This document shows positions 15,381 to 23,401 of a DNA stretch of 30,610 nt, piece after piece. The stretch comes from Actinomycetes bacterium (GTDB lineage: Bacteria > Actinomycetota > Acidimicrobiia > Acidimicrobiales > RAAP-2). The translations under genes were made by a program, and so were the position numbers. The notes beneath the pieces were generated by a model. It ran no database searches and was not told the DNA's origin. It worked only from the letters and a program-made list of their open reading frames with translations. The stretch spans positions 1 through 30,610 of the forward strand of contig JAJYXS010000099.1 of NCBI GenBank assembly GCA_021801615.1. The letters are read 5' to 3'. Numbering within the stretch: position 1 is the first letter of the stretch; the number at the start of each line of letters is the position of its first letter.

Positions 15381-17822
15381 GTGACCCACGAGCAGGACGT
15401 CCAGGAAGAGCAGCGCTTCCTGGACAGGGCGTACGAGGGCCTCGAGTCGATGCGCGCCGAAGCCGCCGGGATGCTCGAGTCCGTGCTCGACCTCGGGCGC
15501 GGAGGCACCTTCCAGTCCCGCACCGAGCGGGACATCGTGGTTCGGACGAGCCTTGCGCGCCTCGCGCAGCTCGACATCGGCGACCAGGCGCTGTGCTTCG
15601 GGCGGATCGACCGGGTGCCCGAAGCGGGCCAGCTCCAGGGCGAGGTCTTCCACATCGGGCGGCTCGCCGTCTCAGGGCCCGATCGCGAGCCGCTCGTCGT
15701 CGACTGGCGCGCCCCGGTCGCCGAGCCCTTCTACCGGGCGACCGGGCTCGACCCCCAGGGGCTCGCGCGGCGCCGGCACCTCGCGGTGAGCGGGCGCACC
15801 GTCACCGGGGTGGAGGACGAGTACTTCTTTCTCGGGGCTCCCCAGCAGGGCAACGGCGCAGAGGGCGGCCCGCCCGGCAGCGGCGCGAGCACGGGAGCGG
15901 GCCTGGCCGAGGGGATCTCCCTCGGCGGGCCCGGCGCCCTCCTCGCCGCGCTGGGCCAGGCGCGCACCGGGCGGATGGGAGACATCGTCGCGACGATCCA
16001 GCGCGAGCAGGACGAGATCATCCGCTCGCCGCTGGGCGGGGTCCTCATGGTCCAGGGCGGGCCGGGGACCGGCAAGACGGCCGTGGCGCTGCACCGCGCC
16101 GCCTACCTCCTCTACACGCACCGTTTTCCCTTGGAGCGCCAGGGCGTCCTGGTCGTCGGTCCGAACCCGCTGTTCCTCGGCTACATCGAGCGGGTCCTCC
16201 CGTCGCTCGGTGAGAGCGGGGTGACGCTGTCGACGGTCGCCGGCCTGGTCCCCGAGATCCGCGTCCGTGCCGTCGAGGCGCCCTCGGTCGCCCGGCTGAA
16301 GGGCGACATCCGCATGGCGAAGGTGGTCGCGAAGGCGGTGCGCACGCGCCAGCGGGCCCTCCGGCACGACCTCGAGGTGCCGTTCGGGTCGACGACGCTG
16401 CGTCTCCCAGCCGCCGAGTCCGAGCGGATCGTCGCCGCCGCGCGACGGCGCCCGGGCTCGCACAACGCGCGCCGTCGCTTCGTCGAACAGCAGGTCCTCC
16501 AGCGCCTCGCCGAGCAGTACGACCGGGCGCGCCGGCGCGGCGTCGCTGCAGGCCGCGTGCTGCCCGCCCTCCCCGACGAGCCGAGGGAGCCGAGGGAAAG
16601 GGGCGGCCGGGGATCGACGGCCACCGGTGCCACAGGGCCGGCCGAGGCCGACGCCGCGGAGCTGCGGCGCCGGATCCGAAGGAACCCCGTCGTCGCCGAC
16701 GCGCTCGACCGGATGTGGCCGCGACTGTCGGCGCACGAGCTGATCCACGACCTCTTCGGCGCCCGCCCGCTGCTTGCCGCCGCGGGCGCCGGTGTCCTGT
16801 CGAGCGCAGAGCTGGCCTCGCTGCACCGACCGCGCAGCGCGTCGCTCGACCAGGTGCCCTGGACCGCCGCCGATGCGCCGCTCGTGGACGAGGCGCGCGC
16901 GCTCCTCGGTCCCCGCCGCCGGCGCCAGCGTCCGCGTCCGACTCCGGAGCGAGCCGACGCGCTGCGCGGCGAGCTCGGCTTCTGGCCGGCCGGCCTCGAA
17001 CCGAGCCCGCTTCCCGAGCGGAACGGGGACGTGCCAGAAGAGGAGGTGCGAGCCTTCGGCCACATCGTCGTGGACGAAGCCCAGGACCTCTCGCCGATGC
17101 AGCTGCGGATGCTCGCCCGACGGTCGATCTCGGGGTCCATGACCGTCGTCGGCGACCTCGCACAGGCGACCGGCCCTTGGGCGCCCCACGGCTGGGAGGA
17201 GGTGGAGCGGCACCTGAGCCCGGCCCGTCGCGCGCGGATCGCCGAGCTCTCGGTGAGCTACCGCACCCCTGCCGAGGTGATGGCGGTGGCGGCGGGCGTG
17301 CTCGCCCTCGCCGCGCCGGGCGTGCGCGCGCCCAGCTCGGTGCGCCGCTCGGGGGTCGCACCGACGGCCTGGCGGGCCGAGCCTGGGCGGGTCGCGGGGC
17401 GCACGGCCGAGGTCGCCGCCTCCGAGCTCGCCGCAGCCGAGGGCGGGCGGGTCGCCGTCCTTGTCCCCGAGGAGATGATCGGCGAGGTGACCCGGGCGCT
17501 CGACGCCGCGGCGCTCGGCCCCGTCGACCCGAGGCGTCCCGAGGGTCCGGGGCTCGCCGCGGCGCTCGTGGTCCTGCCCGCGGCCGACTCCCACGGTCTC
17601 GAGTTCGACGCGGTGGTCGTGGTCGAGCCCGCGGCCATCGCGGCCGGCGGCGGCACGGCCGGAGAGCGCAGGGACGGCGACGGAGACGGTGACCACGCCC
17701 GGCGCCCGTCTCGGCCGACGACCGCCGGCTACCGGGCGCTCTACGTCGCGCTCACGCGCCCGACCCGCCGGCTGGCGGTCGTCCACGAACGAGACCTCCC
17801 AGAAGGCCTGGTCATCGGCTGA
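15381..17822 (+). CDS. helD: HelD-type RNA polymerase-associated ATPase
   Basis: HelD proteins are UvrD/Rep-related superfamily 1 ATPases that release stalled or idle RNA polymerase from DNA. The 813-residue protein begins with a charged helical arm ('HEQDVQEEQRFLDRAYEGL'), which in HelD enters the polymerase channel. The HelD-specific motif 'VVDWRAPVAEPFYRAT' follows near residue 108. Walker A is 'GGPGTGKT' near residue 226 and Walker B is 'VVDEAQDLSP' near residue 562. The C-terminal helicase motif is 'YRALYVALTRPTRRLAVVH'. A Gly-rich insertion lies near residues 155-175. The start is GTG with a GGAGG upstream. It is monocistronic between divergent heme genes and ctaE. A DNA helicase role is less likely because of the WRAP motif and N-terminal arm. 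Confidence 0.9.
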   Translation: MTHEQDVQEEQRFLDRAYEGLESMRAEAAGMLESVLDLGRGGTFQSRTERDIVVRTSLARLAQLDIGDQALCFGRIDRVPEAGQLQGEVFHIGRLAVSGPDREPLVVDWRAPVAEPFYRATGLDPQGLARRRHLAVSGRTVTGVEDEYFFLGAPQQGNGAEGGPPGSGASTGAGLAEGISLGGPGALLAALGQARTGRMGDIVATIQREQDEIIRSPLGGVLMVQGGPGTGKTAVALHRAAYLLYTHRFPLERQGVLVVGPNPLFLGYIERVLPSLGESGVTLSTVAGLVPEIRVRAVEAPSVARLKGDIRMAKVVAKAVRTRQRALRHDLEVPFGSTTLRLPAAESERIVAAARRRPGSHNARRRFVEQQVLQRLAEQYDRARRRGVAAGRVLPALPDEPREPRERGGRGSTATGATGPAEADAAELRRRIRRNPVVADALDRMWPRLSAHELIHDLFGARPLLAAAGAGVLSSAELASLHRPRSASLDQVPWTAADAPLVDEARALLGPRRRRQRPRPTPERADALRGELGFWPAGLEPSPLPERNGDVPEEEVRAFGHIVVDEAQDLSPMQLRMLARRSISGSMTVVGDLAQATGPWAPHGWEEVERHLSPARRARIAELSVSYRTPAEVMAVAAGVLALAAPGVRAPSSVRRSGVAPTAWRAEPGRVAGRTAEVAASELAAAEGGRVAVLVPEEMIGEVTRALDAAALGPVDPRRPEGPGLAAALVVLPAADSHGLEFDAVVVVEPAAIAAGGGTAGERRDGDGDGDHARRPSRPTTAGYRALYVALTRPTRRLAVVHERDLPEGLVIG

Positions 17823-17862
17823 CCGAGGTGCCGGCCGTGGCCGGGGACGAGCTGCGGGCCTG

Positions 17863-17883
17863 GGGATCCGGCCCGGGACCCCC
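17863..17883 (+). terminator. Possible terminator hairpin after helD
   Basis: GGGG(A)TCC at 17863-17870 pairs with GGACCCC at 17877-17883, giving 7 pairs with one bulged A and a 6-base loop. It is 40 bases after the helD stop. It lacks a T tract, and in DNA this GC-rich such hairpins arise by chance. Confidence 0.3.
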
Positions 17884-17936
17884 TCGTCGGCCCGGCGGAG
17901 GAGACCTCGCGACGCTCCGGCCGGCTGCGCAGGGAG

Positions 17937-17967
17937 TTGGCGCCGCGGCAGCGGGGTCGGCTAGGAA
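17937..17967 (+). promoter_or_regulatory. Putative promoter of ctaE-qcrCAB, possibly leaderless
   Basis: TTGGCG (17937-17942), a 19-base spacer, then TAGGAA (17962-17967). The ctaE GTG begins 8 bases after the -10, so the transcript may start at or very near the start codon. The last -10 base is A rather than T, and the spacer is long, so this is tentative. Confidence 0.35.
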
Positions 17968-17975
17968 ATAGGCCC

Positions 17976-18572
17976 GTGAGCCAGGCCATCTCGGTGCCGC
18001 AGCCGGGCAAGCCCGCACGGATCGTGCACGACCGACCGCCGATGCTCGCGGTCGGCGTCATGATCTGGCTCGGCTCCGAGCTCATGTTCTTCAGCGGCCT
18101 GTTCGCCGCGTTCTTCACCATCAGGGCGAACGATCACCCCTGGCCGCCGGTGGGGACCCATCTCGACGTGGTGCAGGCCGGCATCTTCACGGCGATCCTG
18201 GTGTCGTCCAGCTTCACGATGCAGTACGCGGTGTTCCTCGAGGAGCGGCTCGACCGGCGCGGGGCGCGGACGTGGATCGCGGCGACGATGGTGCTCGGGC
18301 TCATGTTCCTCGGCAACCAGTTCTACGAGTGGGTCACCCAGACCACCAGGTGGAACACGAACGCCTACGGGTCGCTCTTCTACATCATGTCGGGCCTCCA
18401 CGGCCTCCACGTCTTCATCGGGCTCGTGGCCATGGTGTTCCTGCTCGGCCGGATGAAGGGCCCTGCGGGCGACCCCGGCGAGCTCGCCGTCTTCCAGGGC
18501 GTGAGCTACTACTGGCACTTCGTCGACATCGTGTGGATCGGACTGTACAGTTGCCTCTTCCTCTTGAAGTAG
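17976..18572 (+). CDS. ctaE: Cytochrome c oxidase subunit III (CtaE)
   Basis: Five-helix actinobacterial form (198 residues) of the aa3 oxidase subunit III, which stabilises the proton uptake path of subunit I. Motifs seen: 'WLGSELMFFSGLFAAFF' with the conserved Glu, 'FLGNQFYEWV', 'SGLHGLHVFIGL' and the end 'YYWHFVDIVWIGLYSCLFL', which is diagnostic. The start GTG 17976 puts 'SQAISVPQPG' at the N-terminus; an in-frame ATG at 17937 would overlap the putative promoter and is less likely. It heads ctaE-qcrC-qcrA-qcrB, a conserved actinobacterial order that reflects the bc1-aa3 supercomplex. Confidence 0.96.
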   Translation: MSQAISVPQPGKPARIVHDRPPMLAVGVMIWLGSELMFFSGLFAAFFTIRANDHPWPPVGTHLDVVQAGIFTAILVSSSFTMQYAVFLEERLDRRGARTWIAATMVLGLMFLGNQFYEWVTQTTRWNTNAYGSLFYIMSGLHGLHVFIGLVAMVFLLGRMKGPAGDPGELAVFQGVSYYWHFVDIVWIGLYSCLFLLK

Positions 18573-18597
18573 GGGCTCCTCTCGGGGGAGCCACCGC

Positions 18598-19686
18598 GTG
18601 ATCCGGGTGGCCCGCCGATTGGCGAGGAGCCGGTTCGCGCTGCCCGGCGCGCTGCTGCTCGCGGTCGGGTTGTGGAGCGCGCTCTCCCTCCCCTCGGGCG
18701 CCCAGGCCGCCTCGAAGTCCGGTTCGCACCGGGCGCACCATCTGCGCGGCGCGAAGGGACCCGGCACACGGACGCCGACGGGCGCACAGGCGTCGAAGCC
18801 CCCGCCGCGCACAGGCCACCACGTCCTCCCGACACCCGGTGCCACCATCTTCGTCAACACAAAGCCGCGCGTGACACCGCACGCGACAGCGTGCACCAGG
18901 GACGCCGAGCGGATCGGCTACCGATCCCCGAAGGACAGCGGCTCTCCGCAGAACAGCACACCGAGGTACCTCGTGTGCTCGCACGGCGAGGTGGTGCAGT
19001 ACGGCGACAACGCCATCGTCTACCGACTTCCACCGGCCTCCTACATCGCCGCGGGGCACAAGCTCTTCGAGGAGAACTGCTCGAGCTGCCATCTGGCGAC
19101 AGCCCAGGGGAGCGCCGCCGCGCCCTCCCTGCGCGGCGTGGGCCCTGCGACGGTCGACTTCTGGATCACCACCGGGCGCATGCCGGCGGCGACCCCGCTG
19201 CAGGTCCAGGCCACAGAGAAGCCGCCCCGCCTCACGAAACGGCAGGCCGAGGAGGTCGCCGCCTGGGTCAACTCGCTCACACCCTCGGCGCCGTACATCC
19301 CCGAGGTGAACCTGAAGGGCGCGAACCTCCGGGAGGGGGCGACACTCTTCGCGCTGAACTGCGCCGCCTGCCACACCATCACCGGTGCCGGCGACGCGCT
19401 CGCCTACGGCACCTACGCCCCGTCCCTGCACGCCGCGAGCCCCCAGCAGGTGGCCGAGGCCCTCCGCACCGGGCCCGGCAACATGCCGCGCTTCACGGGG
19501 AACCTGTCCGACGCCCAGGTGCGCGACATCGTGGCCTACGTCACCGAGAAGATCCAGCACCCCACGAACGCCGGCGGCTTCGGCCTGGGCGGCGTCGGGC
19601 CGGTGGCAGAGGGGTTCGTGGGGCTGCTCTTCGGCGTCGGGGGGCTCGTGCTGGTGGGCTTCTGGATCGGTGAGCGCGCGAAGTGA
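18598..19686 (+). CDS. qcrC: Ubiquinol/menaquinol-cytochrome c reductase cytochrome cc subunit (QcrC)
   Basis: Membrane-bound di-heme cytochrome c of the bc1 complex that hands electrons directly to CtaC of the oxidase. An N-terminal hydrophobic signal/anchor ('FALPGALLLAVGLWSALSL') is followed by a ~100-residue basic linker. Then come two c-type heme sites, 'CSSCH' near residue 161 and 'CAACH' near residue 255. A C-terminal helix ('GLLFGVGGLVLVGFWIG') anchors it. The GTG start at 18598 has GGGGGAG 8 bases before it. Length 362 is above the ~270-300 I expect, because of the linker between signal and first heme domain. It is 25 bases after ctaE and 22 before qcrA. Confidence 0.95.
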   Translation: MIRVARRLARSRFALPGALLLAVGLWSALSLPSGAQAASKSGSHRAHHLRGAKGPGTRTPTGAQASKPPPRTGHHVLPTPGATIFVNTKPRVTPHATACTRDAERIGYRSPKDSGSPQNSTPRYLVCSHGEVVQYGDNAIVYRLPPASYIAAGHKLFEENCSSCHLATAQGSAAAPSLRGVGPATVDFWITTGRMPAATPLQVQATEKPPRLTKRQAEEVAAWVNSLTPSAPYIPEVNLKGANLREGATLFALNCAACHTITGAGDALAYGTYAPSLHAASPQQVAEALRTGPGNMPRFTGNLSDAQVRDIVAYVTEKIQHPTNAGGFGLGGVGPVAEGFVGLLFGVGGLVLVGFWIGERAK

Positions 19687-19708
19687 CACGCAGCGAGGAG
19701 GTGAGGAG

Positions 19709-20758
19709 ATGAGCGAGCCGGAGGAGCCCCGCGCCGCCGGCGACGAAGATGACTCCGTGACCGCGGGCGGCGCAGGCGGCGCGGGCGGCGGGACACGGGA
19801 CGGGCACCGCGCGGCGGTCGCGCTCCTGCCTGCGGTGCGCGCCGACGACCCTCACCTGGCCGACGCGGCGCGCCACCCGCGACGTGTGGAGGCGATCGTC
19901 GGCCTGTGCTTCCTCGTCGGCATCGCGGGGGTCGCCGCCTTCGGGGGCGCGTTCGTCGAGAACGCGGACACCCAGGTCCTCGCCGGGACGCTCTTCGTCG
20001 GGCTCTTCTTCCTCGGCTTCGGGCTCACGGCGTGGGGCAAGTACCTCATGCCCCAGGGGCCCTTCGTCGAGGAGCGCCACCCGCTCGAGTCCAGCGCACG
20101 CGATCGCCAGGCGATGGCGGCCGCGCTCGTGGAGCGCACGGGCATCGTCGTCAAGCGCCGCAAGCTCCTCGGCGGCCTCCTCGCGACGGGGCTCGGGATC
20201 TTCGGCATCGTGGCGGCCTTCCCGCTGTTGCGCTCCCTCGGTCCGAAGCCGGGGTCGACCCTGTTCAAGACGAACTGGAAGAAGGGGTCGCTCCTCGTCG
20301 ACTACTACGGCAAGCCGGTCCACCGCACAGACATGCAGGTAGGCGGCCTGCTCACGGTCTTCCCGGAGGGCAAGGAGTCGACACTGACAGCCCAGGCCGT
20401 CGACCAGGCGGTGCTCATCCGCGTCCAGTCGACCACGCTCGTCACGATGAAAGGACGCGGCGACTGGTCGCCCGACGGCTACGTCTGCTACTCGAAGGTC
20501 TGCACCCACCTCGGCTGTCCCGTCGGCCTGTACGAGCAGGAGCTCGAGCTGCTCGTCTGCCCGTGCCACCAGTCCATGTTCGACGTGCGCGACGGCGCGT
20601 TCCCGGTGTTCGGCCCCGCTCCCCGACCCCTCCCGCAGCTGCCGATCTACGTCGACTCCGAAGGGTTCCTGCGCGCCAGGGAGGGTTTCGACCAGCCGGT
20701 CGGCCCCGGCTTCTGGGAGCGCACCACAGAGGGCAACGGGAAGGCGAGCGCCACATGA
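19709..20758 (+). CDS. qcrA: Rieske iron-sulfur subunit of the bc1 complex (QcrA)
   Basis: Carries the [2Fe-2S] Rieske cluster that takes electrons from quinol. The cluster motifs are 'CTHLGCP' and 'CPCHQSMFD'. The 349-residue protein has a hydrophilic N-terminus and three transmembrane helices. Before the third helix there is a twin-arginine sequence, 'VVKRRKLLGGLLATG' (Arg pair near residue 149). In studied actinobacteria the first two helices go through Sec and the third, with the folded Fe-S domain, through Tat. That known behaviour fits here and would link it to the tatA at 26992. A very strong Shine-Dalgarno (GAGGAGGTGAGGAG) touches the ATG. It lies between qcrC and qcrB. Confidence 0.96.
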   Translation: MSEPEEPRAAGDEDDSVTAGGAGGAGGGTRDGHRAAVALLPAVRADDPHLADAARHPRRVEAIVGLCFLVGIAGVAAFGGAFVENADTQVLAGTLFVGLFFLGFGLTAWGKYLMPQGPFVEERHPLESSARDRQAMAAALVERTGIVVKRRKLLGGLLATGLGIFGIVAAFPLLRSLGPKPGSTLFKTNWKKGSLLVDYYGKPVHRTDMQVGGLLTVFPEGKESTLTAQAVDQAVLIRVQSTTLVTMKGRGDWSPDGYVCYSKVCTHLGCPVGLYEQELELLVCPCHQSMFDVRDGAFPVFGPAPRPLPQLPIYVDSEGFLRAREGFDQPVGPGFWERTTEGNGKASAT

Positions 20759-20792
20759 CCGGCCCAGCGGACGACCCGACGGAGACGACCCG

Positions 20793-22364
20793 ATGGCGCT
20801 GACCGACTCCCAGCCGCGCACCCGCCGAGAGGCGAGGCGCAAGCTCGGCCCCTACGGCCGCGTCCAGCAGGCGATCAACGAGCTCGACGAGCGGGTCGGC
20901 ATCGCCAAGGGCGGGCGCTCCCTGCTCGACAAGATCTTCCCGGACCACTGGTCCTTCATGCTCGGCGAGATCGCGCTCTACTCCTTCGTCGTGCTCGTCG
21001 CGACCGGGATCTTCCTCACCTTGTACTACGTGCCCTCGAGCGCCCAGGTCGTCTACCACGGCGTCTACAAGCCGCTCGACGGCCAGCGCATGTCCGAAGC
21101 CTACGAGTCGACGATCGACATCTCCTTCGCGGTGCGCGCCGGGCTGCTCATGCGCCAGGTCCACCACTGGGCTGCGGACGTCTTCGTCGGCTCGATCGTG
21201 GTCCACATGGCCCGGATCTTCTTCACCGGCGCCTTCCGAAAGCCGCGCGAGCTGAACTGGACCATCGGGATCACGCTCCTCATCCTCGCGATCCTGAACG
21301 GCTTCATCGGCTACTCGCTCCCCGACGACCTCATCTCGGGCACCGGCATCCGGATCGCGTACTCGATCCTTCTCTCGATCCCCTTCGTCGGCACCTACCT
21401 TGCGTTCTTCCTCTTCGGGGGCGCCTATCCGGGGCACATCATCTTGGAGCGCTTCTACATCGTCCATGTGCTGATCCTGCCGCTCATCATCATCGGGCTC
21501 ATCGGCGCGCACCTCGGCCTGCTCGTCCGCCAGAAGCACACCCAGTTCCCCGGACGGGGCCGGACGGAGCACAACGTCGTCGGCTCGCCGCTCTTCCCGC
21601 AGTTCGCCGCGAAGACGACCGGCTTCATGCTCATGGTCACCGGTGTCCTCGGCGTGCTCGGCGGCTTCGCACAGATCAACCCCATCTGGCAATTCGGGCC
21701 GTACGAGCCGACCAAGATCTCCTACGCCGTCCAGCCCGACTGGTACATGGGGTTCCTCGACGGCGCATTGCGCATCATGCCCTCCTGGGAGTTCACGGCC
21801 TGGGGGCACACGATCCCCTGGGAGGTGTTCCTGCCGGCGGTCGTCTTCCCGGGGCTCATCTTCAACATCTGCCTCGCGTGGCCGATGATCGAGCGGCGCT
21901 TCACGGGCGACTACGAGATCCACAACCTTCTCGACCGCCCCCGTGACCGACCCAAGCGGACCGCGGCGGGCGCAGCGATGATCGCGCTCCTCTTCACCGT
22001 CTTCGCCGCGAGCTCCACCGACGTGCTGGCGAACTACTTCCACCTCTCGCTGAACGCGGTGCTGTGGTTCTTCAGGATCGCGGTGGTGGTGGCGCCGATC
22101 CTCGCGGGACTGGTCACCTGGAGGGTCTGCATCGAGATGCAGCGCGTGCCGGGGGCGGTGCAGCGCAAGCGGGCCATGATCGTGTCGCGGACCCCGGAGG
22201 GTGAGTACGTGGCCGTCCCGGCGGAGCCACGGCCGGGTGACGAGCAGCTCGAGCTGGAGCCGGAGCCGGTCCCGCTGCGCATCGAGCTCGAGCCCGAGCC
22301 GGTCGGCGCATCGGCGACCACCGCGCCCACCGACGAGCCGGGCGTGCGGCGCGTCACCAGGTAG
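20793..22364 (+). CDS. qcrB: Cytochrome b subunit of the bc1 complex (QcrB)
   Basis: Di-heme quinol-oxidising core of complex III. The two heme-ligand pairs are visible: HX13H in 'VHHWAADVFVGSIVVHMAR' and HX14H in 'VHVLILPLIIIGLIGAHLG'. The quinol-site motif reads PDWY ('VQPDWYMGFLDG'), the actinobacterial variant of PEWY. Length is 523 with a ~60-residue C-terminal cytoplasmic tail carrying two 'LEPEPV' repeats. The ATG lies 34 bases after the qcrA stop. This is the target of the imidazopyridine inhibitor Q203 in mycobacteria (known for the family). The next gene starts 24 bases downstream and is probably co-transcribed. Confidence 0.97.
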   Translation: MALTDSQPRTRREARRKLGPYGRVQQAINELDERVGIAKGGRSLLDKIFPDHWSFMLGEIALYSFVVLVATGIFLTLYYVPSSAQVVYHGVYKPLDGQRMSEAYESTIDISFAVRAGLLMRQVHHWAADVFVGSIVVHMARIFFTGAFRKPRELNWTIGITLLILAILNGFIGYSLPDDLISGTGIRIAYSILLSIPFVGTYLAFFLFGGAYPGHIILERFYIVHVLILPLIIIGLIGAHLGLLVRQKHTQFPGRGRTEHNVVGSPLFPQFAAKTTGFMLMVTGVLGVLGGFAQINPIWQFGPYEPTKISYAVQPDWYMGFLDGALRIMPSWEFTAWGHTIPWEVFLPAVVFPGLIFNICLAWPMIERRFTGDYEIHNLLDRPRDRPKRTAAGAAMIALLFTVFAASSTDVLANYFHLSLNAVLWFFRIAVVVAPILAGLVTWRVCIEMQRVPGAVQRKRAMIVSRTPEGEYVAVPAEPRPGDEQLELEPEPVPLRIELEPEPVGASATTAPTDEPGVRRVTR

Positions 22365-22388
22365 CCCCGGGGCCCGGGTGAAGACCAC

Positions 22389-23090
22389 GTGGCGACAGCC
22401 GACCCGCTGACCGCAGCGCTGTCGGCGTTCGCCCGGACGCTCGCCCGAGGCTACGAGATCACCGACGTCCTCTACGACCTGGCCGAGCAGGTCGTCCAGG
22501 TCCTCGGCCTGGTGAGCGCCAGCGTGTCGCTCGCCCAGGACGGCACGATGCGCCATGTGGTCTCGCTCAACGATGTCGCGAGCGAGATCGAGGTGGTCCA
22601 GGAACGGCTCCAGCAGGGCCCCTGCGTCGACGCCTTCCGGACCGAGGAGCCGGTCACCGTCAGCGATCTTCGCGGCGAGCCCGAGCGGTGGCCGGAGCTG
22701 AGGATCGCAGCCCTGGAGGCGGGGGTCGTGGCGCTTGCCGGGATCCCCTGCCATGACGGCCACCAGGCGCTCGGGGCGCTGAACCTGTACGACACCGCGG
22801 TGCATCGGTGGTCGGCGGCGGAGCTGGAGCGCGCCCAGGTGCTGGCGGACATGGCGACGGGCTATCTCGTCAACGCGTCGCGGCTCCAACAGGCGCGCCG
22901 TGTCAACGAGCAGCTCCAGCGGGCGTTGGACAATCGGGTGGTGATCGAGCAGGCCAAGGGCATTCTTGCGGCCCACGACGGCATCTCGGTCGACCGGGCC
23001 TTCGACCGGCTCCGCGCGTACGCTCGCAGCCACCGGGCCACGATCCGTGCCGTCGCCGACGCGGTGGTGAACCTCGGCCTGCGGCTGTAG
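22389..23090 (+). CDS. GAF-ANTAR RNA-binding regulator
   Basis: Probable signal-dependent antiterminator. Residues ~20-165 form a GAF domain with the typical 'QERLQQGPCVDAFRTEEPV' loop. A linking helix (about 165-180) leads to an ANTAR domain (about 180-228) with 'NRVVIEQAKGILA' and 'AFDRLRAYARSHRATIRAV', the three-helix RNA-binding fold. ANTAR proteins bind paired RNA hairpins with 6-base loops and block termination (known). The GTG start is 24 bases after qcrB, so it is likely made with the bc1 complex. The ligand is not predictable. Its target could be the hairpin-rich spacer directly downstream, but this is inference. A kinase output domain is absent. Confidence 0.92.
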   Translation: MATADPLTAALSAFARTLARGYEITDVLYDLAEQVVQVLGLVSASVSLAQDGTMRHVVSLNDVASEIEVVQERLQQGPCVDAFRTEEPVTVSDLRGEPERWPELRIAALEAGVVALAGIPCHDGHQALGALNLYDTAVHRWSAAELERAQVLADMATGYLVNASRLQQARRVNEQLQRALDNRVVIEQAKGILAAHDGISVDRAFDRLRAYARSHRATIRAVADAVVNLGLRL

Positions 23091-23117
23091 GGAGCGGCAA
23101 GGACAGACCAAGACGAG

Positions 23118-23135
23118 CGTGCGCTTGGCCGCACG
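23118..23135 (+). terminator. Hairpin after the GAF-ANTAR gene
   Basis: CGTGCG (23118-23123) and CGCACG (23130-23135) form a perfect 6-pair stem with loop CTTGGC, 27 bases after the stop. It could end the ctaE-qcr transcript, although there is no T tract. Its loop overlaps the putative -35 at 23125. Confidence 0.35.
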
Positions 23136-23153
23136 AAAGGGAGCGGTTATCCT
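23125..23153 (+). promoter_or_regulatory. Putative promoter upstream of the small DHp-like gene
   Basis: TTGGCC (23125-23130), a 17-base spacer, then TATCCT (23148-23153). The spacing is ideal and the -10 fits TANNNT. It would drive a ~240-base leader ahead of the gene at 23402. Confidence 0.45.
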
Positions 23154-23307
23154 CTCACCGGGGCCGTCGCCCCTCCACCCCTGACCCTGGTGGACCTCCG
23201 TCGCCCTTGCCCTCGGCGGCACGCGTGCTCATCGACGAGGCTGGACGATGGACGAAGTGTTGCCGGGAGACGGCGTTGGGGGTGGTGCTTGGCGGGGACG
23301 TGCGGGG

Positions 23308-23329
23308 CCGCGCGCGCTGCAGTGTGCGG
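23308..23329 (+). promoter_or_regulatory. Leader hairpin with 6-base loop
   Basis: CCGCGCGC (23308-23315) pairs with GTGTGCGG (23322-23329): 8 pairs, two of them G-U, closing the loop GCTGCA. The G-U pairs make it an RNA-only structure. ANTAR targets have 6-base loops with A at position 1 and G at 4; here only G4 matches. Confidence 0.3.
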
Positions 23330-23369
23330 GGCGGACCAGGGGGCTCCGTGGCGCCCGATGAGGCCGGCA

Positions 23370-23391
23370 GGCCTCCTGCGGACAGGAGGCC
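23370..23391 (+). promoter_or_regulatory. Hairpin that sequesters the Shine-Dalgarno of the small gene
   Basis: GGCCTCCTG (23370-23378) and CAGGAGGCC (23383-23391) form a perfect 9-pair stem with loop CGGA. The 3' arm contains AGGAGG (23384-23389), 12 bases before the ATG at 23402. Closed, it would hide the ribosome site. Leaving the last pair open gives a 6-base loop, GCGGAC, with G at position 4. Confidence 0.5.
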
Positions 23392-23401
23392 CGGGCGGCC
23401 C

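Larger units (their letters stand above)
23091..23401 (+). promoter_or_regulatory. 311-bp spacer with promoter and hairpins, candidate regulatory leader
   Basis: No convincing gene fills this gap. It holds a hairpin (23118-23135), a promoter-like pair (23125-23153), a second hairpin (23308-23329) and a third that covers a Shine-Dalgarno (23370-23391). If transcription starts near 23160, the leader is about 240 bases. A 37-codon ORF (23248-23361, with GAGG 7 bases before its ATG) could be a leader peptide, but its third codon positions are less GC-biased than in neighbouring genes. The overall picture of a regulated 5' leader is inference. Confidence 0.4.

Noticed and set aside
15381..17822. 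UvrD/Rep DNA helicase
   Set aside because: The WRAP motif, the charged N-terminal arm and overall layout match HelD better.
17823..17975. A small gene between helD and ctaE
   Set aside because: No frame with a start, ribosome site and coding-like pattern is seen; only a weak hairpin and the ctaE promoter candidate are present.
20755..20802. 15-codon ORF overlapping the qcrA stop and the qcrB start
   Set aside because: It has an ATGA overlap but is very short and runs over the qcrB start; it is best explained by chance.
23248..23361. 37-codon ORF as an independent gene
   Set aside because: It has a GAGG before the ATG but weaker GC bias at third positions, no recognisable feature and overlap with a hairpin. 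It is kept only as a possible leader peptide.
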